Source: Acidisoma sp. PAMC 29798 (GTDB taxonomy: Bacteria; Pseudomonadota; Alphaproteobacteria; Acetobacterales; Acetobacteraceae). Taken from it: a DNA stretch of 64,000 nucleotides. The notes beneath the pieces are model-generated. The model did no database searches, was not told where the DNA came from, and worked only from the letters and a program-made list of their open reading frames with translations. A program made the position numbers and the translations under genes. The stretch is taken from NCBI RefSeq assembly GCF_030252425.1, contig NZ_CP126996.1, forward strand, positions 62,001 to 126,000. The letters are read 5' to 3'. Each line of letters begins with the position of its first letter. Positions within the stretch are counted from its first letter, which is position 1. Shown one piece after another: positions 27,798 to 37,041 of this stretch.

Positions 27798-28795
27798 AGC
27801 CCGAGAGCCACGAGGGAGTCAATCGTCTCCTTGGTGATGGGCTGAATTTTGTTCGCCATAATCACCCGTGTCGTGGGATCGACGGTGACTGCGCCAACCT
27901 CCGGCAACACCATTCCATTGGTCACCGATTTTCCGCTCAGGATAAGAGCCCCAATCCTGACGATGGTTTCACCTGCAAGAAGCGGGTTCCAAATATAACC
28001 GACGGTAATCGCGCCCGAGCGGATGTACTTCGCGCCCTGCCCCGGCGAGAACGGGCCAACCACGAAGATCTTGCCGATCTTACCGCGATCATCAACCGCA
28101 CGGGCGCCCCCAATAGGACCCTGCGAACCGAAGGCCAGCACGCCTTTGAGTTTAGGATGGGCGCGGATCTGATCAAGCACCGTGCGATAGCTGTCGTCCA
28201 GGCTCTCTCCGACACCAAACCTGCCGCCAACAAGTTCCATCTTCGGGTATTTTGCCTTTTGCAGCGCGACTGCGGCATCCGCACGCATACGATGCTGCGG
28301 AACCGTCAGCGAGCCCACGATAATCATGTACTGGCCGACCCCGCCCATTGCCTGAGCCAAGGCCTCAAAATGTCGCACGCCGTCCGCGGCTGGCGTCGTG
28401 AACTCCAAATCCCAGTCATTCCCCTGCTGGAGAGGACTCTCATGAGTGATAATCTTGATACCTGCGGCGTGAGCTCTTTGAAACACGGGCACCAGCGCAT
28501 CCGCATCGTTCGGGACGACCCCAATGACGTCCACTTTACGTGCGATCAGATCCTCAATGGCCGCAACTTGTTGCGCCGCGTCAGCCTGCGTAGGACCAAC
28601 CATCCAGGCGTCGGTACCGGTCTCGGCGCCAGCTCGCTTGATACCGACTTCCATCGCATTGAACCAAGGAATACCGCCGATCTTGACGACTACGGCGATC
28701 TTCTTCTTCGCCGCTTCAGCACGCGCTGATAGGCCGGGCAAGACGAGCAAGCCGCTGCTTGCGGCCAAAGCTAAACCACGTCGTCTGGTGATCAT
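27794..28795 (-). CDS. Periplasmic sugar-binding protein (RbsB-like)
   Basis: A 333-residue substrate-binding protein with a signal peptide: basic MITRRRG, hydrophobic LALAASSGLLVLPG, and probable cleavage after SARA (about residue 26). The mature part shows the periplasmic-binding fold of the ribose/galactose family (KIAVVVKIGGIPWFNAMEVGIKRAG, then IEDLIARKVDVIGVVPNDADAL). It is the first gene of the importer operon and diverges from the LacI gene. The ligand cannot be read from sequence; the linked epimerase suggests a ketose. Confidence 0.9.
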   Translation of the reverse strand: MITRRRGLALAASSGLLVLPGLSARAEAAKKKIAVVVKIGGIPWFNAMEVGIKRAGAETGTDAWMVGPTQADAAQQVAAIEDLIARKVDVIGVVPNDADALVPVFQRAHAAGIKIITHESPLQQGNDWDLEFTTPAADGVRHFEALAQAMGGVGQYMIIVGSLTVPQHRMRADAAVALQKAKYPKMELVGGRFGVGESLDDSYRTVLDQIRAHPKLKGVLAFGSQGPIGGARAVDDRGKIGKIFVVGPFSPGQGAKYIRSGAITVGYIWNPLLAGETIVRIGALILSGKSVTNGMVLPEVGAVTVDPTTRVIMANKIQPITKETIDSLVALGL

Positions 28796-28838
28796 CGCAC
28801 CCCCCTTTTATTTCATGCAAGCGACTCTCTTGGTCGCC

Positions 28839-28852
28839 GTAAAACGTTTCAC
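28839..28852. promoter_or_regulatory. Predicted LacI-family operator 1
   Basis: GTAAAACGTTTCAC is a near-palindrome with the central CG typical of LacI/GalR operators. It lies 44 bp upstream of the binding-protein start in the divergent intergenic region, so it may control the importer operon. Confidence 0.65.
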
Positions 28853-28949
28853 GCCTCGACTAGAGCTGCGATTGGTTCGGCGTGTCAACTCCTTTTTGAA
28901 GCCAAAGACGATAGTCAGGATTGCCTATTGCCTCCCAGCGATCGCCTCC

Positions 28950-28963
28950 TTTAAACGTTTTAC
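28950..28963. promoter_or_regulatory. Predicted LacI-family operator 2
   Basis: TTTAAACGTTTTAC matches the same AAACGTTT core as operator 1, with centres 111 bp apart. It is 30 bp upstream of the lacI-type gene, fitting autoregulation and possibly looping between the two sites. Confidence 0.65.
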
Positions 28964-28992
28964 AAGATATCGTGTTCTAACGGAGTTGGCTG

Positions 28993-30045
28993 GTGGTAGA
29001 GAGAAAGCGTCCGTCAATTCGCGAGGTGGCGGTCATGGCCGAGGTCTCGGTCGCGACGGTCTCCAACGTTCTCGGCGGTCGCAAGCCCGTTAATCCAGCG
29101 CTCGTGGCGCGGGTGGAAGCGGCTGTTAAAGCACTTGGCTATCAAGCCGATCGTGCGGCCTCTCAACTGCGAAGCGGCAAAGCGCGGGTCATCGCGGTTC
29201 TTGTGCCATCGCTCGACAACCCATTCTTCACATCGATCATTGCGGGTCTTGAACAGGCCGTGCAGTCCGAGGGGTATGACATCATCGTCGCAAGCTCTAA
29301 CAATGACGAAAGGACGGAACGCAAGCGCCTTGTGGCTCTGCTATCATGGCGTCCAGCGGGAATTGTGATACTTCCGACCGACGACAAGTTCGGTGCCCGC
29401 GACTTGCTTGAGGGAGGGGAGGCGCCCTTTGTGGTCGTCGATCGACTTCCACCTAGACTGGTTGCCGACACCGTCGCTGTCGACAACCAGCAGGCAGCGA
29501 CCATGGCGTGCGAACACCTCGTTGCCCTTGGACATCGCGATATTCTGGTAGTCGCCTCGACGCTGAAACTGGCTAACATTCGCGCACGACTTTCCGGCAT
29601 CCGCCGCTGTTTCAAGAAGGCGCATTTACCCGAGCCGGAGCTCGTCGAAGCGGGGTTAACGCTTGAAACAGCGTCTGAGAGACTTGCGACATGGTTCGAA
29701 GCAAACGATCGCCCCACCGGGATCATTGCGCTGACCAACTTCACGACCGTCGCCGTCATCGCGTCTTTGGGTCAGCACGGTCTTCGCATCCCAAAGGACG
29801 TCTCTCTGGTCGGCTTCGATGACTACATTTGGATGCGAGCGGCGACACCCACGATCACGGCAATACGCCAGCCCGTCGAGCAACTTGGGGCACAGGCCTG
29901 GGCCTGTCTTCGTGAGCGGATCGAAGACGGCCGATCGAACAATCGGACCCTACGTCTGCAATGCAGCTTGCAAATACGCGGCTCCACGGCCCGTGCCGCG
30001 GAGCTATCGAAAAACCCCCGCATCCGTCCGAAGGCCGTCGCCTGA
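28993..30045 (+). CDS. LacI-family transcriptional regulator
   Basis: A 350-residue repressor-type protein starting at GTG 28993. The N-terminal helix-turn-helix and hinge read IREVAVMAEVSVATVSNVLG and later YQADRAASQLRSGKA. The rest is a periplasmic-binding-like effector domain (VLVPSLDNPFFTSIIAGLEQA, then VSLVGFDDYIWMRAATP). It diverges from the importer and is followed by the epimerase gene after 42 bp. Two AAACGTTT palindromes in the shared upstream region are its likely targets. The inducer is unknown. Confidence 0.92.
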   Translation: MVERKRPSIREVAVMAEVSVATVSNVLGGRKPVNPALVARVEAAVKALGYQADRAASQLRSGKARVIAVLVPSLDNPFFTSIIAGLEQAVQSEGYDIIVASSNNDERTERKRLVALLSWRPAGIVILPTDDKFGARDLLEGGEAPFVVVDRLPPRLVADTVAVDNQQAATMACEHLVALGHRDILVVASTLKLANIRARLSGIRRCFKKAHLPEPELVEAGLTLETASERLATWFEANDRPTGIIALTNFTTVAVIASLGQHGLRIPKDVSLVGFDDYIWMRAATPTITAIRQPVEQLGAQAWACLRERIEDGRSNNRTLRLQCSLQIRGSTARAAELSKNPRIRPKAVA

Positions 30046-30087
30046 CGGCGTTCGCCGATCGAGTCATCTGAGAAAGGGAGTAAAAAC

Positions 30088-30981
30088 ATGAATAAACTTG
30101 GGGTTCACGCTTTTGTCTGGACCGAGGGCTGGACGAACAATGATGCAGCCAAAGCAATCGGGCTGACCGCGGAAGCAGGATACGATCTGATCGAGGCCTC
30201 GGCGATGGACTTCGGCGCCTTTGATGTCGAATTCACACGAAAAGTGTTGGAGCAGAACGGCCTGGGGGTAACCCTGTCATTCGGACTTGATTCCACTCAA
30301 GACGTCTCGTCGGGAGATCCGGCACGCGTGCGGGCGGGCGAACAGCGGCTGATGGATGGCGTGGCGCTCGCCCGCGATATTGGCGCGACCCACGTCTGCG
30401 GCATCCTCTACTCGGCGTTCCAAAAATACTCAGTGCCCCCGACACCGGAAGGAATCAAGGGCTCCGTGGACGTCGTCCGCCGGGTTGGCGAAAAGGCCAA
30501 GGAGAGCGGCATCACGCTCGGCATGGAAGTGGTCAATCGCTACGAGTCGAACGTCCTCAACACGGCCGCGCAAGCCGTCGAATTCGTCAAGCGGGTATCA
30601 TTGCCCAACGTAAAAGTGCATCTCGACTGCTACCACATGAACATCGAGGAAGCAGACGTCGCGGCTGCGATACGCGATACGGGGAACAACCTCGGGTATT
30701 TCCATACGGGCGACTCTCACCGCGGATATCTAGGCTCGGGATCTATCGACTTTAGCAAGATATTCCGCGCGCTGGTTGCCATCGACTACCAAGGACCAAT
30801 TACATTCGAGTCGTTCTCGTCGAAAGTCGTCGGACAGCCGTTGGAGGGAATTCTCGGGATCTGGCGCAATCTTTGGGAGGATAGCCGGGACTTGGCGACC
30901 CACGCAAAGGCCTATACCGAAGTCCAGTTGAAGTCAGCACGTGAATCAATTGCTAACCCGGGACGCAGCCGATTGAACTAA
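30088..30981 (+). CDS. Ketose 3-epimerase-like TIM-barrel enzyme (D-psicose/D-tagatose 3-epimerase family)
   Basis: A 297-residue xylose-isomerase-like TIM barrel. Metal and catalytic residues of the D-psicose/D-tagatose 3-epimerase group are visible in order: Glu in LGMEVVNRYE, Asp in KVHLDCYHMN, His in YFHTGDSHRGYLGSG and Glu in ITFESFS. These enzymes interconvert ketohexoses at C3. A Shine-Dalgarno-like AGAAAGGGAG precedes the ATG. Linked to the LacI regulator and importer, it probably acts on the imported sugar. The substrate is inferred from family only; other sugar epimerases of this fold are possible. Confidence 0.8.
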   Translation: MNKLGVHAFVWTEGWTNNDAAKAIGLTAEAGYDLIEASAMDFGAFDVEFTRKVLEQNGLGVTLSFGLDSTQDVSSGDPARVRAGEQRLMDGVALARDIGATHVCGILYSAFQKYSVPPTPEGIKGSVDVVRRVGEKAKESGITLGMEVVNRYESNVLNTAAQAVEFVKRVSLPNVKVHLDCYHMNIEEADVAAAIRDTGNNLGYFHTGDSHRGYLGSGSIDFSKIFRALVAIDYQGPITFESFSSKVVGQPLEGILGIWRNLWEDSRDLATHAKAYTEVQLKSARESIANPGRSRLN

Positions 30982-30999
30982 AAAGCCTTTCGATCATTG

Positions 31000-31582
31000 C
31001 TCTCGCCGCAAACCTCACCCAGGACGACAGACTTCTCCGGAGGCAGGTCAGCGGCGAGGGCAACAACCAATTCATCAATCCAGAGGGGAACGGAGACATC
31101 CTGATTATACTTACGCCGGGTCAGGGAAGATCGCTTCTTTCTGCGAAATAGGAGGGCGGTCACGGAATGGGTTGTCACGCTCGAGGCGGAGACGGGCTGG
31201 GGGGTTCTGTCAGGTGTCGCGCCGGCATTCTGAAGTTCTACGCGGCACGCACGAGAATCTACGCGTTCTGCATGATGTTGAGCGCAATGGAGGTTGCTTT
31301 GGCGAAGCGGGCGCGGCGGAGAGAGGAGGAGACGATCTGGTTGTGACGGCGACGAGGGCGAAGAAGATTGCGGAGTTCCCCATGTTCTCGGCAGAAGCGA
31401 TCGGCAGCGTCGTGGCTTTTGAAGCCCCGCATACATCGGATCCTGCCTTTGATGCCGCGATGGTCCTGTTCAAGGCGATTATTCAGATAGACACTGGTCC
31501 GGTGCTGCACGGTCTTGCCCAGCACAGTGCGGATCGCTCTCGGGTAGGAGCCATGGCCGCTTCGCGCTGGAATACAAAAAGC
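31000..31582 (-). pseudogene. IS6-family transposase C-terminal remnant and flanking debris
   Basis: On the minus strand about 31260-31530 reads YLNNRLEQDHRGIKGRIRCM, then GFKSHDAADRFCREHGELRN and LRRARFAKATSIALNIMQNA before a stop, the C-terminal part of an IS6-type transposase different from the complete copies here. The N-terminal two thirds are missing, removed where the next IS6 copy begins at 31583. Below 31200 the DNA holds only a short frame (RRKKRSSLTRRKYNQD) that I could not identify. Confidence 0.6.
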
Positions 31583-32383
31583 GGTTCTGTCGCAAATTTC
31601 CGGAATTGACACGCGAGGCCGGGGGACGCTCTGGGTTTATCCTGCCAGAGAATAGAATTGCTGCGCCGGACACAGGTTGCCTGTTGTGCGCAACTGGCCT
31701 TTCCGAAGCATATGCATGAGCTCGATGCCAGCAAGCGTCATCGCCGCTGACCGGAAGGATTTGAAACCGAGCATTGGTCGCGCCAGGCGTTTGATGGCTC
31801 GATGATCTTGTTCGACGATGTTGTTGAGGTATTTGATCTGACGGATCTCAATGGCCGCCCCGAATTCAGCGTTGTGGCTCACAATCGCAGCCGTGTTGGC
31901 GCCGCTCTTATCGATCGTGATCTTCTGAGGCGTGCCGCTCCCCTTGATCGCCTTGCGCAAGAACCGCAGGGCGGCTTTGCGATCTCGCTTCGCAGTCAGA
32001 AGGAAATCTACCGTGGCTCCGGCCTTATCGACGGCTCGGTACAAGTACTTCCAAGCGCCTTTGACTCGGACATAGGTCTCGTCCATTCGCCAACTGGGAC
32101 CCACCGGGTGCTTGCGCGGCCGGAACTCCCAATCCAACAGAGGAACATACTTGACCACCCAGCGATTGAGTGTGGCATGGTCCACCTCGACGCCGTGCTC
32201 TGCCATCATTTCCTCGAGCTGGCGGTAGCTGATCGGATACGCGACATACCAGCGGACCGCCAATAGGATCACGTCCCGCTCGAAGTGACTGCCCTTGAAT
32301 TCGATCATCACATGCTCGCCGCTAAAACTCTCGCCGGCAAACATGCGCCAAGCGGATCGGTCGGCCAAATTTGCGACAGAACC
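31583..32383 (-). mobile_element. IS6-family insertion sequence, copy A
   Basis: An 801-bp element with ends GGTTCTGTCGCAAATTT on both sides, inverted. The encoded protein is identical to that of copy B (58337-59137), which lies in the opposite orientation. Flanking octamers CAAAAAGC and TGTTATCC are different, so no target duplication remains. Confidence 0.92.
31637..32368 (-). CDS. IS6-family transposase, copy A
   Basis: A DDE transposase of up to 243 residues. The first Asp is in SWRMDETYVRVKGAWKYLYR, the second in KITIDKSGANT, and the Glu in NNIVEQDHRAIKRL. Translation may begin at the TTG at 32368 or at ATG 32308 (MIEFKGSHFERD), which matches the usual IS6 N-terminus better. The frame is intact. 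IS6 elements form cointegrates and can drive deletions and inversions between copies. Confidence 0.92.
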   Translation of the reverse strand: MADRSAWRMFAGESFSGEHVMIEFKGSHFERDVILLAVRWYVAYPISYRQLEEMMAEHGVEVDHATLNRWVVKYVPLLDWEFRPRKHPVGPSWRMDETYVRVKGAWKYLYRAVDKAGATVDFLLTAKRDRKAALRFLRKAIKGSGTPQKITIDKSGANTAAIVSHNAEFGAAIEIRQIKYLNNIVEQDHRAIKRLARPMLGFKSFRSAAMTLAGIELMHMLRKGQLRTTGNLCPAQQFYSLAG

Positions 32384-32385
32384 TG

Positions 32386-33387
32386 TTATCCGCCTCCGCA
32401 GAGGATAATGCTCTTGAGCCCGTCCACGGCTCCCGCGAGATGACGCACATAGGCGTTCGGGACATCAGACAGTGATATTGTTTCTGCGACAAAAGGCTCA
32501 AGTGCGTCGGTCAGCTTCGGTAACATGGCACAGATATCATTGAGATCTGCGTCAGTAAACGCATGCGATCCCAAGAGAGAGAGTTCTCGTTCCACCAACT
32601 TGACCGGATCAACAACAGCGGCCGAGCCTGCGATGCCGACAAGGGCGATGCAACCGCAGCCGACAACAGAATCGACGAGTGACAAGAGGACTGCATGGCT
32701 GCCCGTTGTCTCCACGGCATAGCGAACGCGCAAAGTGCGGAGAATAGCGAGGCTGATCACCTCCGCACCGGTCGCGGCAGCAACACGTGTGGCGCGTTGC
32801 TCATTGCGATCTATGACTTTAACGGGATGGCCCGCCCGGCTCGCCAGCAGGGCGACAAGGCCGCCGATCGGACCGCAACCAGTAATCGCAATCACCGCAC
32901 CCGCGGTGGGCGTCAGGCGCCGAAGCGCATGCAAAGCAACGGCGAGCGGTTCGGCCATCGCGAGATGGCGATCGGGTACACCGTCGGGCGCTGCCACGAC
33001 GTTCCGTGCTGGAAGGGTGACTGACTCCGCAAAGCCTCCGTCAATCACTTCACCGAGGAACCCGAGCCGATCGCAGACCTGACCGAAGCCGTCACGGCAC
33101 GGCGGGCAGTCGCCACAGATACACCGACTATCCACGATCACCCGCTGCCCCACCGAAACATGCGACGGCCCAAAACCGATTGCGCTGACCGTGCCGGTAA
33201 ATTCATGCCCCGCCACCCAAGGCGCGCGGCTGATCCACGCGCCGGTCTTGAAGTTATGCAGATCGGACCCGCAGATGCCTGCGGCAGTAACCGCGAGTGT
33301 CACTTCGCCTGGTTTCGGCGGTTGAGGCGCGTCGATATCTTCGACCCGGAGATCCTGGACCGCGTGTAGCCGGACAGCGCGCATCAA
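32386..33387 (-). CDS. Zinc-dependent medium-chain dehydrogenase (sorbitol / L-idonate dehydrogenase-like)
   Basis: A 333-residue MDR-superfamily oxidoreductase. Catalytic zinc ligands are in GICGSDLHNF and GHEFTG, and the structural zinc cysteines are in CICGDCPPCRDGFGQVC. The Rossmann fold is ITGCGPIGGLVALLASRAG with VIDRN, whose acidic residue suggests NAD+. Such enzymes oxidise polyols or sugar acids such as sorbitol, threonine or L-idonate. It ends 3 bp from IS6 copy A and may once have belonged to the sugar module, although it is on the opposite strand to the epimerase. Confidence 0.85.
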   Translation of the reverse strand: MMRAVRLHAVQDLRVEDIDAPQPPKPGEVTLAVTAAGICGSDLHNFKTGAWISRAPWVAGHEFTGTVSAIGFGPSHVSVGQRVIVDSRCICGDCPPCRDGFGQVCDRLGFLGEVIDGGFAESVTLPARNVVAAPDGVPDRHLAMAEPLAVALHALRRLTPTAGAVIAITGCGPIGGLVALLASRAGHPVKVIDRNEQRATRVAAATGAEVISLAILRTLRVRYAVETTGSHAVLLSLVDSVVGCGCIALVGIAGSAAVVDPVKLVERELSLLGSHAFTDADLNDICAMLPKLTDALEPFVAETISLSDVPNAYVRHLAGAVDGLKSIILCGGG

Positions 33388-33666
33388 CTAGCCCCTCGGA
33401 TCGGTTTGGTGCGGTTCGCTCACAGTATTGACGTGGAGGGAGAACCCTTCGTCGGTCCTAGTATCCTGGCTGCTGAACGTCATGAGGACGCCGCGGCTTC
33501 CTGGTCCCACCTCCCGAAAAGGATTGAGAGTAAAGAAGCAGATGACGATCGCCGCGGCCACGCCGCCGTAGAGGTAGCGGCGATCTATGCCGCAGAATGA
33601 TCCGGGTCTCATCCCAGAGTCGAAGGGACGATCCCCAAGCAACGGCGTATTAGGAACGCTGGCCAT
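33388..33666 (-). pseudogene. Prohibitin/SPFH-family protein, N-terminal fragment
   Basis: From ATG 33666 (MASVPNTPLLG) the product has one transmembrane helix (YLYGGVAAAIVICFFTL) followed by NPFREVGPGSRGVLMTF and DEGFSLHV, the start of a band-7/prohibitin domain. Intact members run to about 280 residues or more; here the frame ends after 92, just upstream of the dehydrogenase start. It is therefore a truncated gene. Confidence 0.55.
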
Positions 33667-33942
33667 TAGCTTTCGCTCCTTAGGACCCATTCAGCAGTTC
33701 TACCATCTTCCTGGAGGTTGTCGCCTCGATCAGGCGGCTCGTCGTCGATTCCACAGTATCTTGGCAGCCAGCCCGAACAGCTCCCACTGCAGGGGCCGGA
33801 CTGCCGAGACCAGCCACGGGCGACGAAGGCGGCGGGGCAACTCAAAAGAGCACGCCGTGGCAACCCCTTCCCAACAGGGGTTCATAACGCTGATTGTTTG
33901 ACGCGGAGTCAAAGAATTCATGGATCGACGATGCAATGAGGT

Positions 33943-34511
33943 TTGGCACCAGACTCGATACAGTTTAAGTTTCTTGAGATCTGGAGGACATCGAACTTGG
34001 TCATCGTCAGAGAGGCGATAGGACGGCTTGAACTTCAGGCGCCTTATCATCCCCTGCTACCCATCCGTTCAAAGCAAATCGGTCGGAAATGGATGGGCCC
34101 TCAGATCAGCTGGGTCTTTCCTCTCGAGGAGGAGCCGGCGCTTCGCGCGCTCTGCCTCGACATATGGGCCGTCGATGGGTCGCCGGACAGCCTGCAAGAC
34201 CTGGTGACGCTCCACATCGTCGTCGATGAACAGACCCCCCATTCGGCGGGTGTTCGAGGCCTACGAGGCGCCCGTATACCTTGTCGGGCGAGAGACGCCG
34301 CTTCGCTACAAAACCGGAGGGCAGCGCGGCCTGGCCGGGGATTCAGTTCTTGACCGGGAAACCCCGATGCTTCGTGACGCCCAGTATCTGGGCGACGAGC
34401 ATCCCAAACGGCGCAGAATTCATCATGCGGGACGTGCCAAGACATGCAGTCGCCCGCTTCCAGGCTGCCGTCAGTGCGGCTGGTCGGGTGGGCGTCGAAA
34501 CACTTGAATGA
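33943..34511 (+). pseudogene. Frameshifted conserved plasmid-type protein with a HARP-like region
   Basis: Three overlapping plus-strand frames together read as one protein. The first gives LVIVREAIGRLELQAPYHPL with KQIGRKWMGPQISWVFPLEE (to about 34240). A second frame continues RRVFEAYEAPVYLVGRE (about 34245-34295). A frame resuming near 34300 reads GIQFLTGKPRCFVTPSIW and IPNGAEFIMRDVPRHAVARF to 34511. Two frameshifts therefore inactivate it. The first block resembles the HARP domain pattern (PYHP, K-I-GR, W-FP-E). I do not know the function. Confidence 0.5.
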
Positions 34512-34567
34512 CCGAGCTCGGAATTCGTCCAATCTCACTCAGTCTCGTCGGCGGATTTTAGCGGCGG

Positions 34568-34837
34568 TCAGACCGCCTTCTTGAGCGTCGGGGACGCTTT
34601 GAACCTGACGGTTTTCCCTGCCTTGACCTTGACTGCCTCTCCGTTACGCGGGTTTAGCCCCTTGCGAGCCTTGGTCTTGACGACGCGGAAGGTGCCGAAG
34701 CTCGGGAGGGTGAAGCCGCCAGAACGCTTCATCTCCTTGACGATGGCGGCTATCAGATCGGCCGCAGCGCGATTGGCTGCGACGCCAGTTAGCTCTGCCG
34801 ATTCCTGAAGCACAGAGGCAATAAAAGCCTTCGACAC
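34568..34837 (-). CDS. HU-family DNA-binding protein
   Basis: An 89-residue histone-like protein. The conserved order is visible: the N-terminal helix pair (MSKAFIASVLQESAELTG), the FTLPSFGTFRVVKTKARKGLNPRNGE arm region and the C-terminal VRFKASPTLKKAV. HU proteins bend and compact DNA. The gene is intact and separate from the chromosomal genes expected elsewhere, so it may be the nucleoid protein of a mobile replicon. Another basic protein lies just upstream on the same strand. Confidence 0.92.
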   Translation of the reverse strand: MSKAFIASVLQESAELTGVAANRAAADLIAAIVKEMKRSGGFTLPSFGTFRVVKTKARKGLNPRNGEAVKVKAGKTVRFKASPTLKKAV

Positions 34838-34931
34838 GTCGGATTCCTTTAAGATTTTGTAAACAGACTCTGCCGCACGGTATTCACGTCACAAGCCGCC
34901 AGCCGCAGTCCGAGAGAAGACGGTCGGATGA

Positions 34932-35216
34932 CTACGCCGCCTTAGGCAGCTTGCGAACGGCATTCTTGCCAACCAACGGCTTCTTCGTCGTTGAGGGGGT
35001 AATTGCCTTTGCGGCCTTGGCCCTTTCGCGCGCTGCCTTAAGGACGTCACGGATGGAGGCAAGTGCGGCCGTGACAACCGCCGCGCGCCTATGGAGAGGG
35101 ATTGTCTCTGCCGCTTCGTGGAACGCTCGGGTGAGAGTCTTTGTGCCGCGCAAGGCGCGAGTCGCTTGGAGAGCCATGAACGAGCTTTCAATAAATCTAT
35201 CTCGCATATCGATCAT
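34932..35216 (-). CDS. Small basic protein with Lys/Ala-rich tail, unknown function
   Basis: A 94-residue protein not assigned to a family. Residues 1-65 look alpha-helical (RDRFIESSFMALQATRALRG, then AAVVTAALASIRDVLKAARE). Residues 66-94 are rich in Lys, Ala, Thr and Pro, somewhat like histone-H1-type tails. It precedes the HU gene on the same strand by 94 bp, so a role in DNA packaging is possible but unproven. Confidence 0.5.
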   Translation of the reverse strand: MIDMRDRFIESSFMALQATRALRGTKTLTRAFHEAAETIPLHRRAAVVTAALASIRDVLKAARERAKAAKAITPSTTKKPLVGKNAVRKLPKAA

Positions 35217-35318
35217 CTTTACCAGACTTGCAAGATCGAATTATTTTGGAGACTTCAATGGCCAATACTTTTTAACGACCTTTTCACTCAACGACATTGA
35301 GCGACTACAATGTCTGAC

Positions 35319-36151
35319 TTAGAGCCCGAGCTTCCCGGCCGGACTTGCCGTGTTCAGCTTGGTCCGCCTTACATAGCCGCGCATTGTTGCCAAGCTGCGG
35401 TGGCGGGTGTGGCCCATGATCTCTTCATCGGGGACGCCGTTCTTATAAGCGGTCGTCACAAAACCCGCCCGCATTCCGTGTGGCGTGATGGGCTCCCAAA
35501 TCGTTCCGCTAATCTGAGCTTGGCCCGCGCGCTTTTTTAGAATCTGCCGAATGGCGTCCGGGTCCAGGCGCCCTGAGTGGACAGAGCCCCAGCGGTCTAC
35601 TTTTCTGAAGATGGGGCCGGAGGAGATTTCCGCCTGTTCGAGCCAAGTCTTCAAAGCGATGACCGGGCAGGTTTGGGAAAATCGCCCATGTGGCAGACCT
35701 ACCTCGGCGCCGGCACCCTCCTTATCCGTTTTGGAGCGGATGATCAGGAGGCGCATGCCCTCCGGTGTCCATGTCACATGCTCGACATCGAGCCCAACAA
35801 GTTCGGACCGGCGCAGGGCACCTGCAAAGCAGACCAGGACGAGAGCCTGATCCCGAAGTCCGGCCATGTCGTCGCTACAGGCCGCGACAAGCTTCTTGAT
35901 ATCTCCAGTCGTCAGCGCCGCCGACCGACGTGGCGGCTCGCCGTGCAGCCGCGCGATCCCACTGAGGGTCTCTCAAATCGCGGGATGGCGAGTGTCCAGG
36001 GGCTCGCCGGTCATCCGGTGGGCTCGCGCGATGGCGGCGACGAAGGGTCGAGAGGGCGTAGCCGCGGCCGGCGTCTGCCAGATAGGCACCGACGATCTCA
36101 GGCGTTGACGGCATGGGTTCAAGGTTGCGTTCGAGGCACCAGGCCTTGAAG
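35319..36151 (-). pseudogene. Tyrosine recombinase, frameshifted and 5'-truncated
   Basis: The C-terminal 182 codons are open from 35867 and contain all late catalytic motifs: GALRRSELVGLD, HGMRAGF, MGHTRHRS and RGYVRRT. Upstream, a different frame carries the N-terminal part (MPSTPEIVGAYLADAGRGYA, about 36114-36055). A third frame then reads RPFVAAIARAHRMTGEPLD with TRHPAIRETLSGIARLHGEP, so at least one frameshift exists near 36050. The 5' end is cut by the IS6 at 36152. It is related in layout to the intact recombinase at 1861-2946 but clearly diverged. Confidence 0.75.
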
Positions 36152-37041
36152 GGCTCTGTTGCAACCTTCGTCGCCGTAGGTCGGGATGGGCTCCGTGCGG
36201 GGGAAGCGGGTCATGTCGGACTTCAAGGGGCGTCACTTCGAGGGTGAGATCGTGCTCTGGGCGGTCCGGTGGTATTGCCGCTATGGGGTGAGCTATCGCG
36301 ATCTCGAGCAGATGATCGGCGAGCGCGGCGTCTCGGCGGACCATTCGACGATCTACCGGTGGGTTCAGCGGTATGCGCCCGAGATCGAGAAGCGGCTGCG
36401 CTGGCAGTGGCGCGGGCCGCGTTCAGCGAGCTGGCGGGTCGACGAGACTTACGTGAAGGTTCGGGGGCAGTGGGCGTATCTCTATCGAGCCCTCGACAAA
36501 CACGGGAACACCATCGAGTTCTACCTTTCGCCCCCGCGCAACACCGCGGCGGCCAAGCGCTTCCTCGGCAAGGCGTTGACTGGCCTCAAGGACTGGGAGA
36601 AGCCCTCCGTCATCAACACCGACAAGGCGCCGACCTACGCCGCCGCTCTGGCCGAGCTGAAGGCGAAGGGCAGGTGTCCGGCTGATACGCTGCATCGGCA
36701 GGTTAAGTATTTGAACAACGTCATCGAGGCCGCCACGGCAAGCTGAAGCAGCTAATCCGGCCGGTCCGACGCTTCAAGACGCTGAAGACGGCCTACGCGA
36801 CGATCAAGGGCTTCGAGGTGATGCGCGCGCTTCGCAAGGACAGGCGTCAGCCTTTAACGTCACCCGCGACATTCGCGGGGAGGCCCGCATCGTCGAGCGA
36901 GCTTTCGGCCTCGGCGCGTCCGCCCTGGCCGAGGCAGCGCAGTTTCTCAACGAGCGGCTCCAGCTCGAAGCGGCTTGACCAGCCAACCCGACGATCAATA
37001 GTCACCTTCGCGCGCCCTCGACCAAGCTTTGCAACAGTGCC
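36152..37041 (+). mobile_element. IS6-family insertion sequence, distinct type (copy C)
   Basis: About 890 bp with ends GGCTCTGTTGCAAC (left) and GGCACTGTTGCAAA (right, reverse complement). The flanks CCTTGAAG and GTCCTGCC do not match, so no target duplication is present. Its right end directly abuts the left inverted repeat of an ISL3 element. The transposase carries a frameshift, so the copy is probably inactive. Confidence 0.8.
36213..36977 (+). pseudogene. IS6-family transposase with frameshifts
   Basis: From ATG 36213 (MSDFKGRHFEGEIVLWAVRW) the frame runs through the DDE core: SWRVDETYVKVRGQWAYLYR, SVINTDKAPTY and NNVIEA. It then shifts near 36733, where the normal VIEADHGKLKQ is changed to VIEAATAS and a stop. 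The remainder (KLKQLIRPVRRFKTLKTAYA, then FNVTRDIRGEARIVERAFGL) follows in other frames to 36977. The original protein would be about 255 residues. Confidence 0.8.
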
